The notes below the pieces were generated by a model. It saw only the letters and a program-made list of their open reading frames with translations. It was not told the DNA's origin and made no database searches. From Mesostigma viride (taxonomy: Eukaryota; Streptophyta; Mesostigmatophyceae; Mesostigmatales; Mesostigmataceae): DNA of 51,161 bases. This document shows positions 31,903-42,532 of the stretch, piece after piece. The DNA is taken from contig RPFO01000507.1 of the NCBI GenBank assembly GCA_009746045.1, positions 1 to 51,161 of the forward strand, given 5' to 3'. The position numbers and the translations under genes were made by a program. Numbering within the stretch: position 1 is the first letter of the stretch; every line of letters begins with the position of its first letter.

Positions 31903-32802
31903 TCAACACACCGCACCGCCACCCGCGGGCGGAGGGGGGGCTGTCAAGAACGGGTCTGAGTACTGCGCCAATTCCCGGTTCAACTCGGCCATCAGGCCAG
32001 GCGTCTCCGCCTCAATCCTGTCCAACTCACCGGGAGCGAAACAGCTCCCATACTTTTCCCAGTTCTCCTCACACTCGGCCCAAAACGCGCCCACATCAAT
32101 AGAACACGAGAGGGTCTCATCCACCGCACCGGTGGTCGACGCGACGGGCGTCTCGGCGGGGTCGGGCGACCGCATGATGCGCGAGATCTCCTCGTCGGTA
32201 AAGTCGAAATCCACGATCGCGTCTTCGTCCACGAACGTGAACAGGGGCGACGACGACAACGAACCGTCCGCCACCGGCGAGCAACGCGACAAGGGGGCGG
32301 GGTATCCGGTACCGGCGCACGAAGCACCACCGTCGTCGCGATCGCACCGCCGATCCACAACGCACTGGATCTCGCTCGCGCCCCCCGGCGAATTTGCAAA
32401 CGACGAAAACGACACCCATTTCGGGCTGTCCACCGAGGGCGGCGGGGAAGACGGGCAGGCCAAGCGGTCGTACGGGCCCACGGCGACAGCCTCGCGAGTG
32501 TGGCACGGTGCGCGGCGGAACACGTGAACCGGCGTAGAGTCCAGCAACGGCGGGCACGACACGCACGAGTTGGGAAGCCGCCATGTGTTGGCACCCACGC
32601 GAGAAGACGTCGTCAGCTGACGGAGACGTTCCGCCTGTTCGCGGCGGTGTTTCTGCGCCCACACGCGTTCGCGGGCGCGGCACGGGTCGCACCGTTTCGT
32701 GTGCGTGTTGCCGTCTTTCACGGAGGTGAACAGGGCGACGGGCTTGTGCGCCTTGCACTTGTTGCACCAGCACAGCTGCGGGGGATTGTCGGAGGCGTCC
32801 AT
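31903..32802 (-). CDS. Hypothetical protein with N-terminal CxxC...CxxC zinc motif
   Basis: 299 residues from the ATG at 32802 (an in-frame upstream ATG at 32919 is less likely because it lies in the promoter). Near the N-terminus CNKCKAHKPVALF...CDPCRARERVW matches a small zinc-binding module found in many eukaryotic and viral proteins (C-x2-C, then C-x2-C followed by a basic helix). The rest is acidic and Ser/Pro-rich with FVDEDAIVDFDFTDEEIS, a possible activation-like segment. A TATA-like ACTTAAAAGG (minus strand, about 32890) precedes it. The role may be DNA- or RNA-binding; not established. Confidence 0.65.
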   Translation of the reverse strand: MDASDNPPQLCWCNKCKAHKPVALFTSVKDGNTHTKRCDPCRARERVWAQKHRREQAERLRQLTTSSRVGANTWRLPNSCVSCPPLLDSTPVHVFRRAPCHTREAVAVGPYDRLACPSSPPPSVDSPKWVSFSSFANSPGGASEIQCVVDRRCDRDDGGASCAGTGYPAPLSRCSPVADGSLSSSPLFTFVDEDAIVDFDFTDEEISRIMRSPDPAETPVASTTGAVDETLSCSIDVGAFWAECEENWEKYGSCFAPGELDRIEAETPGLMAELNRELAQYSDPFLTAPPPPAGGGAVC

Positions 32803-33481
32803 GGCGGGGCGACGAGAGACGCGGGCAGAGTCTCGCTCACTTGAGTGGTTCTGAGGCGAGAAGACCCCTTTGGACAGAGGGCACCGCCTTTTAAGTCCGC
32901 GACCATCCGCACGGACCAATCGCGTGCGAGGGAGGAGGGCCGCCCCGACCCACCAATCACGCGCAGGTGTAACCGCGAGTCTATCCGTAACCGAATCTCG
33001 GAGTAGGATCCGACGGCGGTCGGGCGTAACCGATGGTCAGGGGTTGCGATCGGACGACGGGCGCGCGAAACGTTATCCGTCTTCCAGAAGGGTGTATAGA
33101 TAAGGTAACGGACGCCCGGCGGGACGCGATCCGGCGGTCACGGTGTCGTAACCGACGACCGGGGATTGCGATCGGACGGCGGTCGCGCGAAACGTTATCC
33201 GTCTTCCGGAAGAGTGTACAGAGAAGGTAACGGACGCCCGGCGCGCGCGATCCGACGGCCGTGGGTCGTAACCGATGGTCGGGATAAGGATCCGAGGGAC
33301 GTCGCGCGGCGGCGCGGGGCGCGCGGGCCGGTAGCCAATCAGAACGTGAGATGTCGTCCGCCAATCACGGCGCGAGATGTCGGACCGGGCGGGTATAAGA
33401 AGAGCGCAGGCGGCCGCAAGACCGTGGTCTCAGCTCCCTCTCTAGCAATCTAGCTCCTCACCGCTCTCGTTGTCCACCGTC
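32803..33481. promoter_or_regulatory. Divergent promoter with about 120-bp tandem repeats
   Basis: CGTAACCGA-type words start units at 32986, 33025, 33147 and 33267; the two full units are about 120 bases and share GCGCGAAACGTTATCCGTC. CCAATC boxes are at 33335 and 33361, and TATAAGA at 33394-33400, about 80 bases before the ATG at 33482. Further CCAAT boxes (32916, 32953) sit near the minus-strand gene. Confidence 0.65.
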
Positions 33482-34489
33482 ATGGGAAAATACAAGAACC
33501 CCGTCTTCGTCGCGATGTCGCCCATTCAAGCGCTCGCCGGAATGCCGAATACCGACGGCATGCCCAAAGTTCCCATCGTTTCCTGCAAGCGCAAGGAGGA
33601 AAGGCCTGGGCAGCCATATCCCATCAAAAAGGTGCGCACACTGCAGTGCTCCCAACAAGTCGTCGACAAGGCAGCCTCCGTCGCCGACGACATGAAGGTC
33701 TCGCGAGGCGAAGTCCCCGCCACCGCCGACGAGGTGATCGCCGCTCGCAAGCGACTCAACGGCTGGCTTGCGGAGGGCGCCTTGCGCACCGAAGAGGAGA
33801 AGATGGCGGACCTCAAGAGGGATTCCGCCGTCGGCTTGCAGCAAGTCGCCCTGTCCAGAGTGTTCGAGCACCTGTGCGGTCATTATGACGTCCTGCTTGA
33901 CAAGTGCAAGGAGTGGGACGCGCGGTATGGCCGCGGTGCGCTCCTGATCCGTGTCCGCCACGTCTCGCAGGCGTCGCGACAAGTCGTGGTTGACTGGGTC
34001 ACCGCCGAGGAGTTGAAGGACCGCTGCTTCTTCACCTACTGGCAGGCGATGCAGTACAACAGGGACACCGAAATCATGATCGCCGCCTGTTTCAGCGACA
34101 TGTCCGGCCGTGACGGATGCCAGAAGTCATGGTACGGCGGGATTTTCACCAAGGCTCTCGCCAGCGAGTGGAAACAGAAGTTCCGCCTGTCGCCCGCGCT
34201 GCGGCCCTGGGTGCCCGTAAGAAGACTCCCTCTCCCCCTCCAGTGCATGGGAAAGGGGTGCGCCAAGACGGTAGGAGAGGGTAGCGCGCAGTGGCACGCG
34301 TGCGGCGAGTGCCGGGACGCCGTGTTCTGTTCCAAGGCGTGCTCCGAGACGGCGCACGAGTGCCAGAAGTTTGCGTTCTTGCGTGGGGGTGTGGACTTGT
34401 GCATCAAGCACGTAGGCCCGGTCTTCCACAAGGGGAGCCGGGGGGTGACGCCGCGGTGCCCCCACAAGTGGGACGTTTCCTCACAGTAG
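33482..34489 (+). CDS. MYND zinc-finger protein
   Basis: 335 residues from the first ATG, at 33482. The N-terminal 240 residues are unrecognised, with mixed helical composition. A MYND-type finger is at about residues 250-290: CMGKGCAKTVG...CGECRDAVFCSKAC...HECQKF. There is a CCAAT/TATA promoter upstream. It shares the C-terminal finger position with the 28208 product but not the body sequence. Probably a viral regulator of protein complexes. Confidence 0.8.
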   Translation: MGKYKNPVFVAMSPIQALAGMPNTDGMPKVPIVSCKRKEERPGQPYPIKKVRTLQCSQQVVDKAASVADDMKVSRGEVPATADEVIAARKRLNGWLAEGALRTEEEKMADLKRDSAVGLQQVALSRVFEHLCGHYDVLLDKCKEWDARYGRGALLIRVRHVSQASRQVVVDWVTAEELKDRCFFTYWQAMQYNRDTEIMIAACFSDMSGRDGCQKSWYGGIFTKALASEWKQKFRLSPALRPWVPVRRLPLPLQCMGKGCAKTVGEGSAQWHACGECRDAVFCSKACSETAHECQKFAFLRGGVDLCIKHVGPVFHKGSRGVTPRCPHKWDVSSQ

Positions 34490-34603
34490 AAGAGTTGTAA
34501 TCATGTACATGTAAACCTATATTTGGAATGAATCAAGTTTCCTCACATCCTCATGCACGCGAATGTATTGTTGGAAAACCTTTTTCGTAGGGTGTAGTAT
34601 ATC

Positions 34604-37600
34604 ATGACGGAGAATACCTATTGCGGATTCCGAGACTTGCGTACCGGCGCGGATCAGGGGTATTGTAAGGGGCGGCGCCAGTTTCGAATGTATGGCCGTC
34701 ATGAGATCAAACTTGGTGAAAACGAGCGACGTCCGCCGTTACCGTCCGGTGCCGCGACAGGGAAACCGTATTGCGGCGGGCACGGCGGAAATATCGGGAC
34801 GTACTCCCAATGCCAGGCCAAGTCGCAGTTGCGGCGATGGGGGTACTACACGAAGGACACGGTCGAGGAGGCGGAGGAGGAGGCGGACGGTCAGAGGAGC
34901 CGGAAGCAGATGATAAAGGGGAGCGGTATGACGGCGGCGGAACTGGCGAATTATAAGAAGGACGCGATGGACAATATTCATAAGGCAGAGGATGATATCG
35001 ATAGGTGGACAGGAGAGATTGTGAGGGGTTGCCGCGGGAGGCGATGTTGTACAAAAAAAAATTGCTCAAAGCTGTCAAAGAATGGCTCGGACAGGCTAGG
35101 CTTGTGTATCGAAGGAATTGGCACGAGGAGGCGCCTGCCCGTGGATCGCGTGACGCAGCGGATGTGGCAACGACGGCGGGGGGGCGGCGGCGGGACCCTC
35201 TCGCCCAACGAACGCCCCAGGCACCTCTGCCCGCGCCGCACCACCGTCCAATCAGCCGGCCGTCGCGGCGGGCACTCCAGCGCCACCTTCGCGTCGAGGC
35301 ACGCGTACGACTACCGTCGCGACGGCCAACAGACAACGACCTCCTGCCATCGGGTCCAAGAACGGAAATCTGGTTTTGTTGAGGGAAAAATATTCTGGGC
35401 GGTTGTATTGGGTCGGTCCGAGAGAAAGGAAACCGTTGGCAGACGACTTACAGCCCGCCGACGCGAAAGAGATTCCGAAGAACCGGACTCTTTTTTTCGA
35501 GGATTATGATAAATATTTTCGTCCTAGCAAATTTGCTTCCGGCGCCGGGCCCTCGGCCCCACCCGTCGCCGCGGTACCTTCGCGTCGACTCAATAACAGC
35601 TCGAAAGATGACGATTTGGACGATATTCGCGTTATGGAAGCCGAATTGGGCTTGTTGCAGAGGGAAGTGGGTAGAACCTCGAAACGATCCAAGGCCGCTG
35701 ATCTGCGAAAACAGGTGGCATATGTAGAACGCGAAATCCAAGAGATGAAGAGGAAGTTTGAGGATAAATATCAAGAGTCATTGGATGAGGCCGCAGACGC
35801 GGCACACGAACGCGCCAAAAACATAGCTTGGAATGAGATTCTTCGGTTGGAGCGTAATTTGGCCCAAAATGAGACCGACATTGCGGATGCACAGCGGAAT
35901 AGGCAAGATAAGAACGTAAGGCTATTGCAATTGACGAGGGAAAGGATACAAACGCAAATTCAGAAACAGAAGCGGCGGTATGAATACTATTGGGGCGAAT
36001 TGCCGTCTACCCCCCCTTCATCAACGCCCCCTCGCGGCACCGGTCCTGTGACGCGATCGGCGAGCGCTGCCGCGAGGAGTGAGGACATAGGCGGCGGCGC
36101 TTATTCGGGCGGCCTGGACAGGGACGACGGTAGGGGCGACGGGGAGGTGAATACAGGGGCCGCGAGTGGCAAGTCTATATTAAAATTGGAAGAAGAAGTT
36201 GAACGACTGCAGGAGCTCGTGTGGGAGTGGGAGGATTCCGTCCAAAGGGCCGACCACCCAGTAAAATTGGAAGACAGGATTAGACGTCGGTATGACGCAA
36301 TACAAAAGCTCGAACGCAAGAAAGAGGAACTTAAGGCCGCGAGGGCTCGGTTGGAACAGTCAGTGCAGGGCAGGGGTCCGCAATACAAGGGCAAGGAAGT
36401 TGTTGCCCCCCGGGTCCTTCTAGACTCAATCCCTATCCGGACGAGGAAGAGGAGGATGTTCTACAGGCCCTGACGAGCCTCTCGGCGCGCGCGCCGGACA
36501 GGCCCTCGTCGTCAGATGTTGTTGCACCCAGTGATGGACGGACATCCGACCCGCGTAAAACTACGTCCGCCGGATATGGGGGTCCGAAGGGTGGAGGGAC
36601 GCGCGCGGGGGTGTCGCCCTTGGACATGAAGGTGGCGGACACTTTGGCGCGCATGGCGGTGGGTCCTTCTCCCGCGCGACGTTCTGCGATGTCAGATGCC
36701 GTATCGGACGCCGGTTCTGGGGCCGGAGGGTCGGGCGCGCGTTTGGAGGGGTCGGGGAAACGGCAATCCACGGGAGGGGGCGAGGAGGGAACCGGTGATA
36801 GCACGGCCGAGTCGGGTCCTCGAACCGAACAATCGTGGACGGAGTACCTCACGGAATTGCGAGGCGCTATGAACAAAGCGGTCGATATGACGGAACAAGC
36901 GAAGGGAAATCGAACGTACATGACGGAGGCAAAACGTGCCGTAAGTGCTCTTCGTACGAAAGCGAGATCCGCGCCGCCGTTACATCCGAATTTGGAGGGT
37001 TTCCGTTCCGAACCTGTGTCGGACAGCGTCGAGAAGTCCAGTGTTCTCGCGGATGCCTGCGACTATGTCCTAAACTTGTTGGGCAGTGCATTGCTTAACG
37101 TGGTTGAGATCGCGAAGGCTAGTCAAGCGATGAGGATCTTGTGTCGTGAGGCCGATCAAACGGTGACGAGGGAGCTGCATTTAGTAAACGAGCCCGTGAC
37201 CTTGATGCCCACTCCCCCGCGCCCCGACTTGGTCCAGCAATCCGAGGGGGCGAATCCGGGTGAGACGGTTGGCGATCAACTCCGCAAGGACAAGTGGCCA
37301 GCACAAACGTCGGCGCAGAATCCCGCCCCGGAGATCTCATCTGGCGTGTTCCGAGTAACGAGGCAGTCTCCCCGTACCCGTTCACAGGCGCCCGCCGATG
37401 GTTCTGGTCGTCCCTCCTCCCCCGACACATCCCATGCGCGACCCCGCGACTCCACACGGATGATGTTTGTGGGGAAGGGGAAAGGTGAGGAGGCGCGACG
37501 AAAAAACCCTGATGTGGATGTAAGAGAGACTTCTCTCTCATCTTCACGAGGACGCGATGACAGTCTGACCACCTCGTCGTCGTCGTCATATTCTTCCGGG

Positions 37601-39226
37601 TCTAACTACTCAAGTACCGTTTCCGGGGAAGGCGGTGCCGTAAACATGAGGTCGAATGCGCAGTCCCGGGGTACAGCGGCTCGTGGCGTTGCTAAAGGAA
37701 ATCCGGATGTCGAACCGAATCGGCCGAGGACGAGGCAGCAAGGTCAGGGGGGTGTTACGGCGGCTACTGGCGCCGCTCAAGGAAACCCGGCTGCCCAACC
37801 AAATCGGCCGAATACGAGACAGCAAGTTCAGGGGGGTGGTACAGCGGCTACTGGCGCCGCTCAAGGAAACCCGGCTGCCCAACCAAATCGGCCGAATACG
37901 AGAGAGCAAGTTGAGGGGGGTGGTACAGCGGCTACTGGCGTTGCTCAAGGAAATCCGGCTGCCAAACCGATTCAACAAGGGGCCGGCAATCAGGGGCCGG
38001 TGACGAGACAGCAAGTCCGCAAAGATCAAGGGGGCGGTACACCGCAAGGTCTGCTCGGTGACATTATGGGCAGACAACAACGAATGTTAGAAAACCCCGA
38101 TCCTGTTGAGAGACGACGTGCCGCGCGTCTGGCGAATCTAGCGTCACGAGCAAAGAAAGCAGGTGTGCCTGTGAACCGCAATCTTGAACTGGGATCGATT
38201 GATGACCGACGGTATGGGAGGGAGACTGTGTCTCAAGCCGCTGATGGGGATGTTTTTGATGAGTACGGGAGCAATATGCTTAAGATACACCCCTTGCCTG
38301 AGGACATTCCCGCCACCAAAGAGCCTACGAATAAGACGTATGAATCAAAGGTGATGCAGGGAGTCGACGCCCCGTTCCCGTTTACGGTTCCGGACAGTGA
38401 TCATCGGATACTGTACAAACGACACACGATCGGGGACGGGGACAGTCTGTACTACGCGATCTCTCTTATCAGGGCGTTCAGAAGAGGCGAAAATATCAAC
38501 GAGAAGGACTTGGAGGTAAAGATGGAATGGTTGAAGACAAGTTTGCTCGAAAACTTGTCGAATTACGTTAATCGGGCAAAGGATAAACAATTGATATCCG
38601 AGTATAAGACCGAGAGCGATATCAGGGAGATTTTGAACAGTGAGTGGGCGAATACCGACGTGGCCGCGATTGCTGCGCAGTTCCTCCGAAACGACATCAC
38701 GATCATCAGTCGCGATGAAGGCGACCCGGGGTATGCAACGGTGTTCACGTATAGTACAGACTTCAGGAATAGCGCGATCGCCCCGTATTACATCTTTTTC
38801 GATGGTGCGAAACATTTCGAGGCGTTGCTATCCACCATCGAGTTGCCAGCCTTGCGGCGTTCCCCCCGTAAGACACACAAAACTACGGCGATGCATGTGT
38901 TGGCCCAGCGAGCGTACGCTCTCCAGCGGTTCGCGGACGCCCTGAGCGCCCCCGCACGACCGCGGACGGCCCCTCCCCACCCCGTCGCGCAAAACGCAAT
39001 ACCGCGGTACCCCGTGCCGGCGCCGGGACCCGCCTACATCCCGTCCCGTCCCGCGTTCGCGTCGACCGCCGCGTTCCGCTCGACCGCGCCCGTCCACGCG
39101 TTCCCGGCAGCACAGAGCGCCGTCGCCAGGTATCCGTGGCCGCCCGTCCAGGCGCGTCCCGCCTTCGCCGCGAACGTCCCTGTTCCCTCCCAGCGTTTTT
39201 TTCTGAACTCGTTGTACGGACGATGA
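34604..39226 (+). pseudogene. Very large coiled-coil protein with C-terminal OTU-like domain, three frameshifts
   Basis: Four frame segments in order make one natural-looking protein of about 1500 residues: from the ATG at 34604; a short segment from about 35030; then about 35180 to 36405; then to the TGA at 39224-39226. The breaks lie at or near G or C runs (35178, 36407). The middle has long coiled coils rich in Glu/Lys/Arg (35600-36380). An Asp/Glu/Pro linker leads to about four copies of a 37-residue repeat (AATGAAQGNPAAQPN, 37656-38000). The last third carries an OTU-like fold (about 38400-38850): GDGDSLYYAI, WANTDVAAIAAQFL, KHFEALL. The catalytic Cys position reads Ser. It may be a virion or ubiquitin-related scaffold. 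Confidence 0.65.
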
Positions 39227-39510
39227 AGTGTAAGAGGAAGACGGTGACGCACGGCGGGCGCTGCAAGAACGAAGCCAGGCCGGGGAGGAAGACGTGCGCG
39301 ATCCATGCTCGCGGTGTTCGCCACGTGGCGAGAAGTTGCGGGATGCACGTCGCCAGGACGAAGGAAACCAAGCGCAAGTACGACGACATGGCGACGGGCA
39401 TCCCGTCCGCTCCGGCGACGGTGGCCGACGCGGTCCGTCTGTCGTGGCTGTCCCGATTCCCGGGACAGACGGGCGCGCCCACGCAGGAGGAGGCAAAGAA
39501 AGGCAAGTGA
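39223..39510 (+). CDS. Small Cys/His zinc-binding protein
   Basis: 95 residues. The ATG overlaps the preceding stop (ATGA). The sequence MKCKRKT...GGRCKN...GRKTCAIHA fits a short motif (C, G-x-RC-x-N, C-x2-H) frequent in giant-virus and phage proteins, followed by a second CGMHVA. Probably structural zinc binding; function unknown. Confidence 0.65.
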   Translation: MKCKRKTVTHGGRCKNEARPGRKTCAIHARGVRHVARSCGMHVARTKETKRKYDDMATGIPSAPATVADAVRLSWLSRFPGQTGAPTQEEAKKGK

Positions 39511-39584
39511 TCGATCGATCGTGTCGTTTCACGGGATCGTATAAAGTCCGTCTCCACGTCGCTCCCCTCCACACGCTACCGAGC

Positions 39585-40256
39585 ATGGCCGAGCCCGCGG
39601 GGTGGGAGCCTGCCACCGAGTGGACAACGTTCGCTCCCGTTTCTACCCCGCGTCCGCCGAGCGTCATGTTCCAGGCGCTGCCCCCTCTGGCCTTACGCAT
39701 CATCTTGGACCGCAGTTGGCCCACCGGGCACGGGGTCTGTCCCGAGATGGACGAGATCTACTGGGAGATCAATCCCGCGAAGACGCTCGAAAGGGAGGTG
39801 CGCGCGGAACTCAAGTACCGCCAAAAGAGTGACGGCGACCGTCGCCGGTTCGACGGCCGCGAGGACGAGCAACTGGAGGCCGTCCTGAAGGTCCTGTCTC
39901 CCGCGCGATACCGGGAGTGCGTGGACGCCCTCGAAACGCCCAGGGGGAGGAAGGAGGAGAAGCTTTGGATCCTGTGGGGAAAGATCCACGACGGGCTGGC
40001 CCGGCGCGGAAAGCGGGTCAGTCGATCGGAGATGGCCAGGATACGGGACCGGCTGTACGATTGTCTGGGGTCGAACAAGAACTTCGCGAACCGGTCCTAC
40101 TCGTTCGTGGTCAAGTGTTACAACGTCCTGACCGCCAAGTTCAGGCGCGAGGGCCGCGACCCTCCGTCTTCGCCCGTGTGGGATATGGGGTGGTGGTCCG
40201 AACTGGACCGGGAACACGTGCACGAGTATGCGGAAACGGGGCTTGTTCATGAATGA
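39585..40256 (+). CDS. Hypothetical protein, tentative VLTF3-like transcription factor
   Basis: 223 residues from the ATG at 39585, preceded by TATAAAGT at about 39540. The stretch LSPARYRECVDAL...KEEKLWILWGKIHDG...NFANRSYSFVVKCYNVL resembles the order YYEHI...EEKL..MF..IQ...NFLSYSYVLYKFCELL of late transcription factor VLTF3 in nucleocytoplasmic large DNA viruses. The match is partial, with an insertion and no clear zinc motif, so it is a suggestion. AATAAA overlaps the stop. Confidence 0.5.
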   Translation: MAEPAGWEPATEWTTFAPVSTPRPPSVMFQALPPLALRIILDRSWPTGHGVCPEMDEIYWEINPAKTLEREVRAELKYRQKSDGDRRRFDGREDEQLEAVLKVLSPARYRECVDALETPRGRKEEKLWILWGKIHDGLARRGKRVSRSEMARIRDRLYDCLGSNKNFANRSYSFVVKCYNVLTAKFRREGRDPPSSPVWDMGWWSELDREHVHEYAETGLVHE

Positions 40257-40261
40257 ATAAA
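40256..40261 (+). terminator. Polyadenylation signal AATAAA overlapping a stop codon
   Basis: The first base of the hexamer is the last base of the 39585 gene's TGA. It lies in a 12-base gap between convergent genes. Confidence 0.5.
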
Positions 40262-40268
40262 GATGCGT

Positions 40269-41015
40269 TTACAACCCACGAAACATGAGTCCTGTGCTGA
40301 AACTTTCGCGTAGTCCTTCGTAATCGCGATCACCGTCCGTGTCCACGAACAGAGTGCCCAGCGTCGTAAGCAGTCCGCGTTTCGGTTTGACCGCGGCGGG
40401 AGGGGGCGAGGGCGCCAGCGCCATCTGGTAGTGGCCCGACTGGTCCGGCCCTCCGAGGCGGTCGAAGTAGTAGTAGACGCGCGCCGGTCCGCCGGCGTAC
40501 CGCCGTCCGAACTCGTGCACGCGCACGTCCCCGCGGCCGTAGTCGTTGTAGACCAGGATCCGCGAACGCAACGCGCGCGCCGTCGCCTCGATCTGCGGCG
40601 AGTCCGCCATCTCGCGGTCCCAGTGCGCTTGCAGGTACTCTTGCGCGGTGCGCGGCCGGTCGGAAGACGACAACCCCAGTCGCAAGAGGTGCGGATCCTT
40701 CGCCAGTTCGCGGGTCGCTCGTCGGCGCAGATCGGATCCGTCGACGGACAGCCGTTCGTTCGTGGACGGGGCGGGGTACCTCTCGGGGTACAGGCTCGCA
40801 AGGACGCTGCGGTAGAAACAGTTGTTCCAAGGAGCCGATCCGCACTCGACCGTTCGCACGCGGTCCGTGCGATCCGAGCCGTCCATCATGCGGACGGACG
40901 GGATCGCGACGTGTCGGTCTGCGCGGGGCGCGCGGGATGTCGTCGTGGTTCGAGCCGACACGATTCCGGACTCCATAAAGCCCCGGTCTCGCCTCCTCGC
41001 GAGGCCTCCGCGCAT
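40269..41015 (-). CDS. OTU-like cysteine protease
   Basis: 248 residues from the ATG at 41015; an alternative start at 40976 (MESGIV) is also good. Core motifs: SAPWNNCFYRSVLASLYP, with Cys in the OTU active-site block; WDREMADSPQIEATARALRSR, the OTU middle helix; ILVYND; and GHYQMAL with the likely catalytic His. OTU enzymes cleave ubiquitin or ubiquitin-like linkages. It keeps the Cys that the 34604 product lacks. It faces 41056 across a 40-base gap. Confidence 0.7.
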   Translation of the reverse strand: MRGGLARRRDRGFMESGIVSARTTTTSRAPRADRHVAIPSVRMMDGSDRTDRVRTVECGSAPWNNCFYRSVLASLYPERYPAPSTNERLSVDGSDLRRRATRELAKDPHLLRLGLSSSDRPRTAQEYLQAHWDREMADSPQIEATARALRSRILVYNDYGRGDVRVHEFGRRYAGGPARVYYYFDRLGGPDQSGHYQMALAPSPPPAAVKPKRGLLTTLGTLFVDTDGDRDYEGLRESFSTGLMFRGL

Positions 41016-41055
41016 CGAATATCGAACATACACTATACTATAAATTTGTCGGTGG
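41016..41055. promoter_or_regulatory. Short divergent AT-rich promoter
   Basis: Only 40 bases separate two divergent starts. It contains CTATACTATAAATTTG (about 41033-41048), the most AT-rich spot in the gene cluster. Confidence 0.5.
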
Positions 41056-41445
41056 ATGGAACGTGCGCTGCGACTCGTCGACTTCTACACCCGCCACCTG
41101 TCCGCGTGCGACGAAATCGTTCTGGAGCGAGTGTCCGTCGACGAGGACGAGATAGCCGAGTACTGCGTGGGCAAGAACGTCGTCATCGCCGGCCAAATTA
41201 TTCGCAAGCAAAAGTTTCCGGAAGGCGACTGGAAGGACGTGTTGGAAGTCTGCGTCGAGGCAGCGGACGAGGCCATCGAGAAGATCGCTCTCAAGTCGTC
41301 GGTGTTTCCGGAGCAGGTCGCGGGGCGTATCCTCCTCCTCGCCTCCTCCATCAAGAGAGTCGGGTCCGCCTTCGAGCAGGATGAGTGCGACGAGCCGACA
41401 CGCGTCGTCGAGCGACATGGCGACCGACTGGTCATCCGAGGATGA
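41056..41445 (+). CDS. Hypothetical protein, 129 residues
   Basis: An acidic, helical-looking protein with no signal or membrane segment. Its end overlaps the start of the next ORF (41381 or 41417). Not recognised. Confidence 0.6.
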   Translation: MERALRLVDFYTRHLSACDEIVLERVSVDEDEIAEYCVGKNVVIAGQIIRKQKFPEGDWKDVLEVCVEAADEAIEKIALKSSVFPEQVAGRILLLASSIKRVGSAFEQDECDEPTRVVERHGDRLVIRG

Positions 41446-42527
41446 CCGCGCGCGCGTCGACGAGCTGCTGCGGGCCCTCGACGAGCCGCTTTACCGATCT
41501 CTCACGGACGAGGAGACGCGTCTGGCGCGGCTCTTTCACGAGTTCCTCGAGACGGACCGCGTCGTCAAGGGGCCGGAGCACACGGCCAAGACCGCGCGCG
41601 TGTTCGAGGCGTTCTCCGATTTCATGGAGGACAAGGGGGGGACAGGTACGACCACGAGGCGCGGTTCCAACAGGACAAGCGGTTCTGGAACGCGCTCTTC
41701 GAGCGGCACGGGTACTCGTGCGGCGGTGGGCTCGGGACGAAGCGGACCACCGGTTTCTTCGTCAACGACAACCGCGGGGTCGTGTCCAACGGAGTGATGT
41801 CGGACCTCGACCTGTCGGATTTCGCGGTCTTCAAGGGCCGCACGCGTCTCGGGATGGTGGCGGGCGCGCTCATGAAGTATGCGGGCGACGGCGTGAAGGA
41901 CGAGCTCACCAACGAGATCATCGACAGGCTGGACAGGACAGGCGTCGAGAATCTCGGCACCGAGGAGAAGTACAAGACCTGCCACTTGCACGCGCTCTTC
42001 CTCGTCATGGCGCAGAAGAAGGCGCGGGTGCCGCGGGAAGTCAAGAGGTGGATGCTCGAGCATCGCCGCAGACTCAGTGACAAGGTGTGGGACATGAACC
42101 CGAACTTCAAGCGCGGGCGGATGGACTTCTTCCACGAGAGGGCTCGTTGGCCACCCTGGGACTCCCTGCGCACGTTCGAGGACGAGGATGCGCCCGACCG
42201 TCCCGACCCCGCCGTCCCCGAGCGCGCGTCGGAAGCGGCGCCCGCGGCCGTGCCCACCCTCGAGAACGCGGAGGCGTTCTTGGCGTCCCCCCTCGTCGTC
42301 CTGTGCAAGGACGGGTACACCAAAGTGAAGGATTTTCGCAAGGCCTACCTCGGCCAGTTTCTGGGGACCCGCTGTGGCACGCCGGGAAGGGAAGGACGAC
42401 CGTCGAGGACCTGCGCGCCATCTTCGAGCCCAGCGGGATCGAGTTCGTTTCCGACAAGAAGATCAAGGGCGTCAAAGCCGATTGGGTGAAAGGGGTGCGG
42501 CTCGCGGATAATCCTCGGGCTCTATAG
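41381..42527 (+). pseudogene. Hypothetical protein of about 380 residues, two frameshifts
   Basis: Start at 41381 or, with little overlap, 41417 (MATDWSSEDD). The first frame changes at a G7 run (about 41634-41641), after which DRYDHEARFQQDKRFWNALF follows. A second change is near 42362 (GGGGACC). The last part (GRTTVEDLRAIFEPSGIEF...DWVKGVRL) has the look of a small winged-helix-like C-terminal module seen in viral D5-type and related proteins; this is a weak impression. Stop TAG at 42525-42527. All three frame segments have coherent composition, so it is one gene. Confidence 0.6.
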
Positions 42528-42532
42528 TACGA

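Noticed and set aside
36433-36921. Minus-strand ORFs within the coiled-coil/OTU gene
   Set aside because: Shadows of the plus-strand frame with no motifs or promoters.
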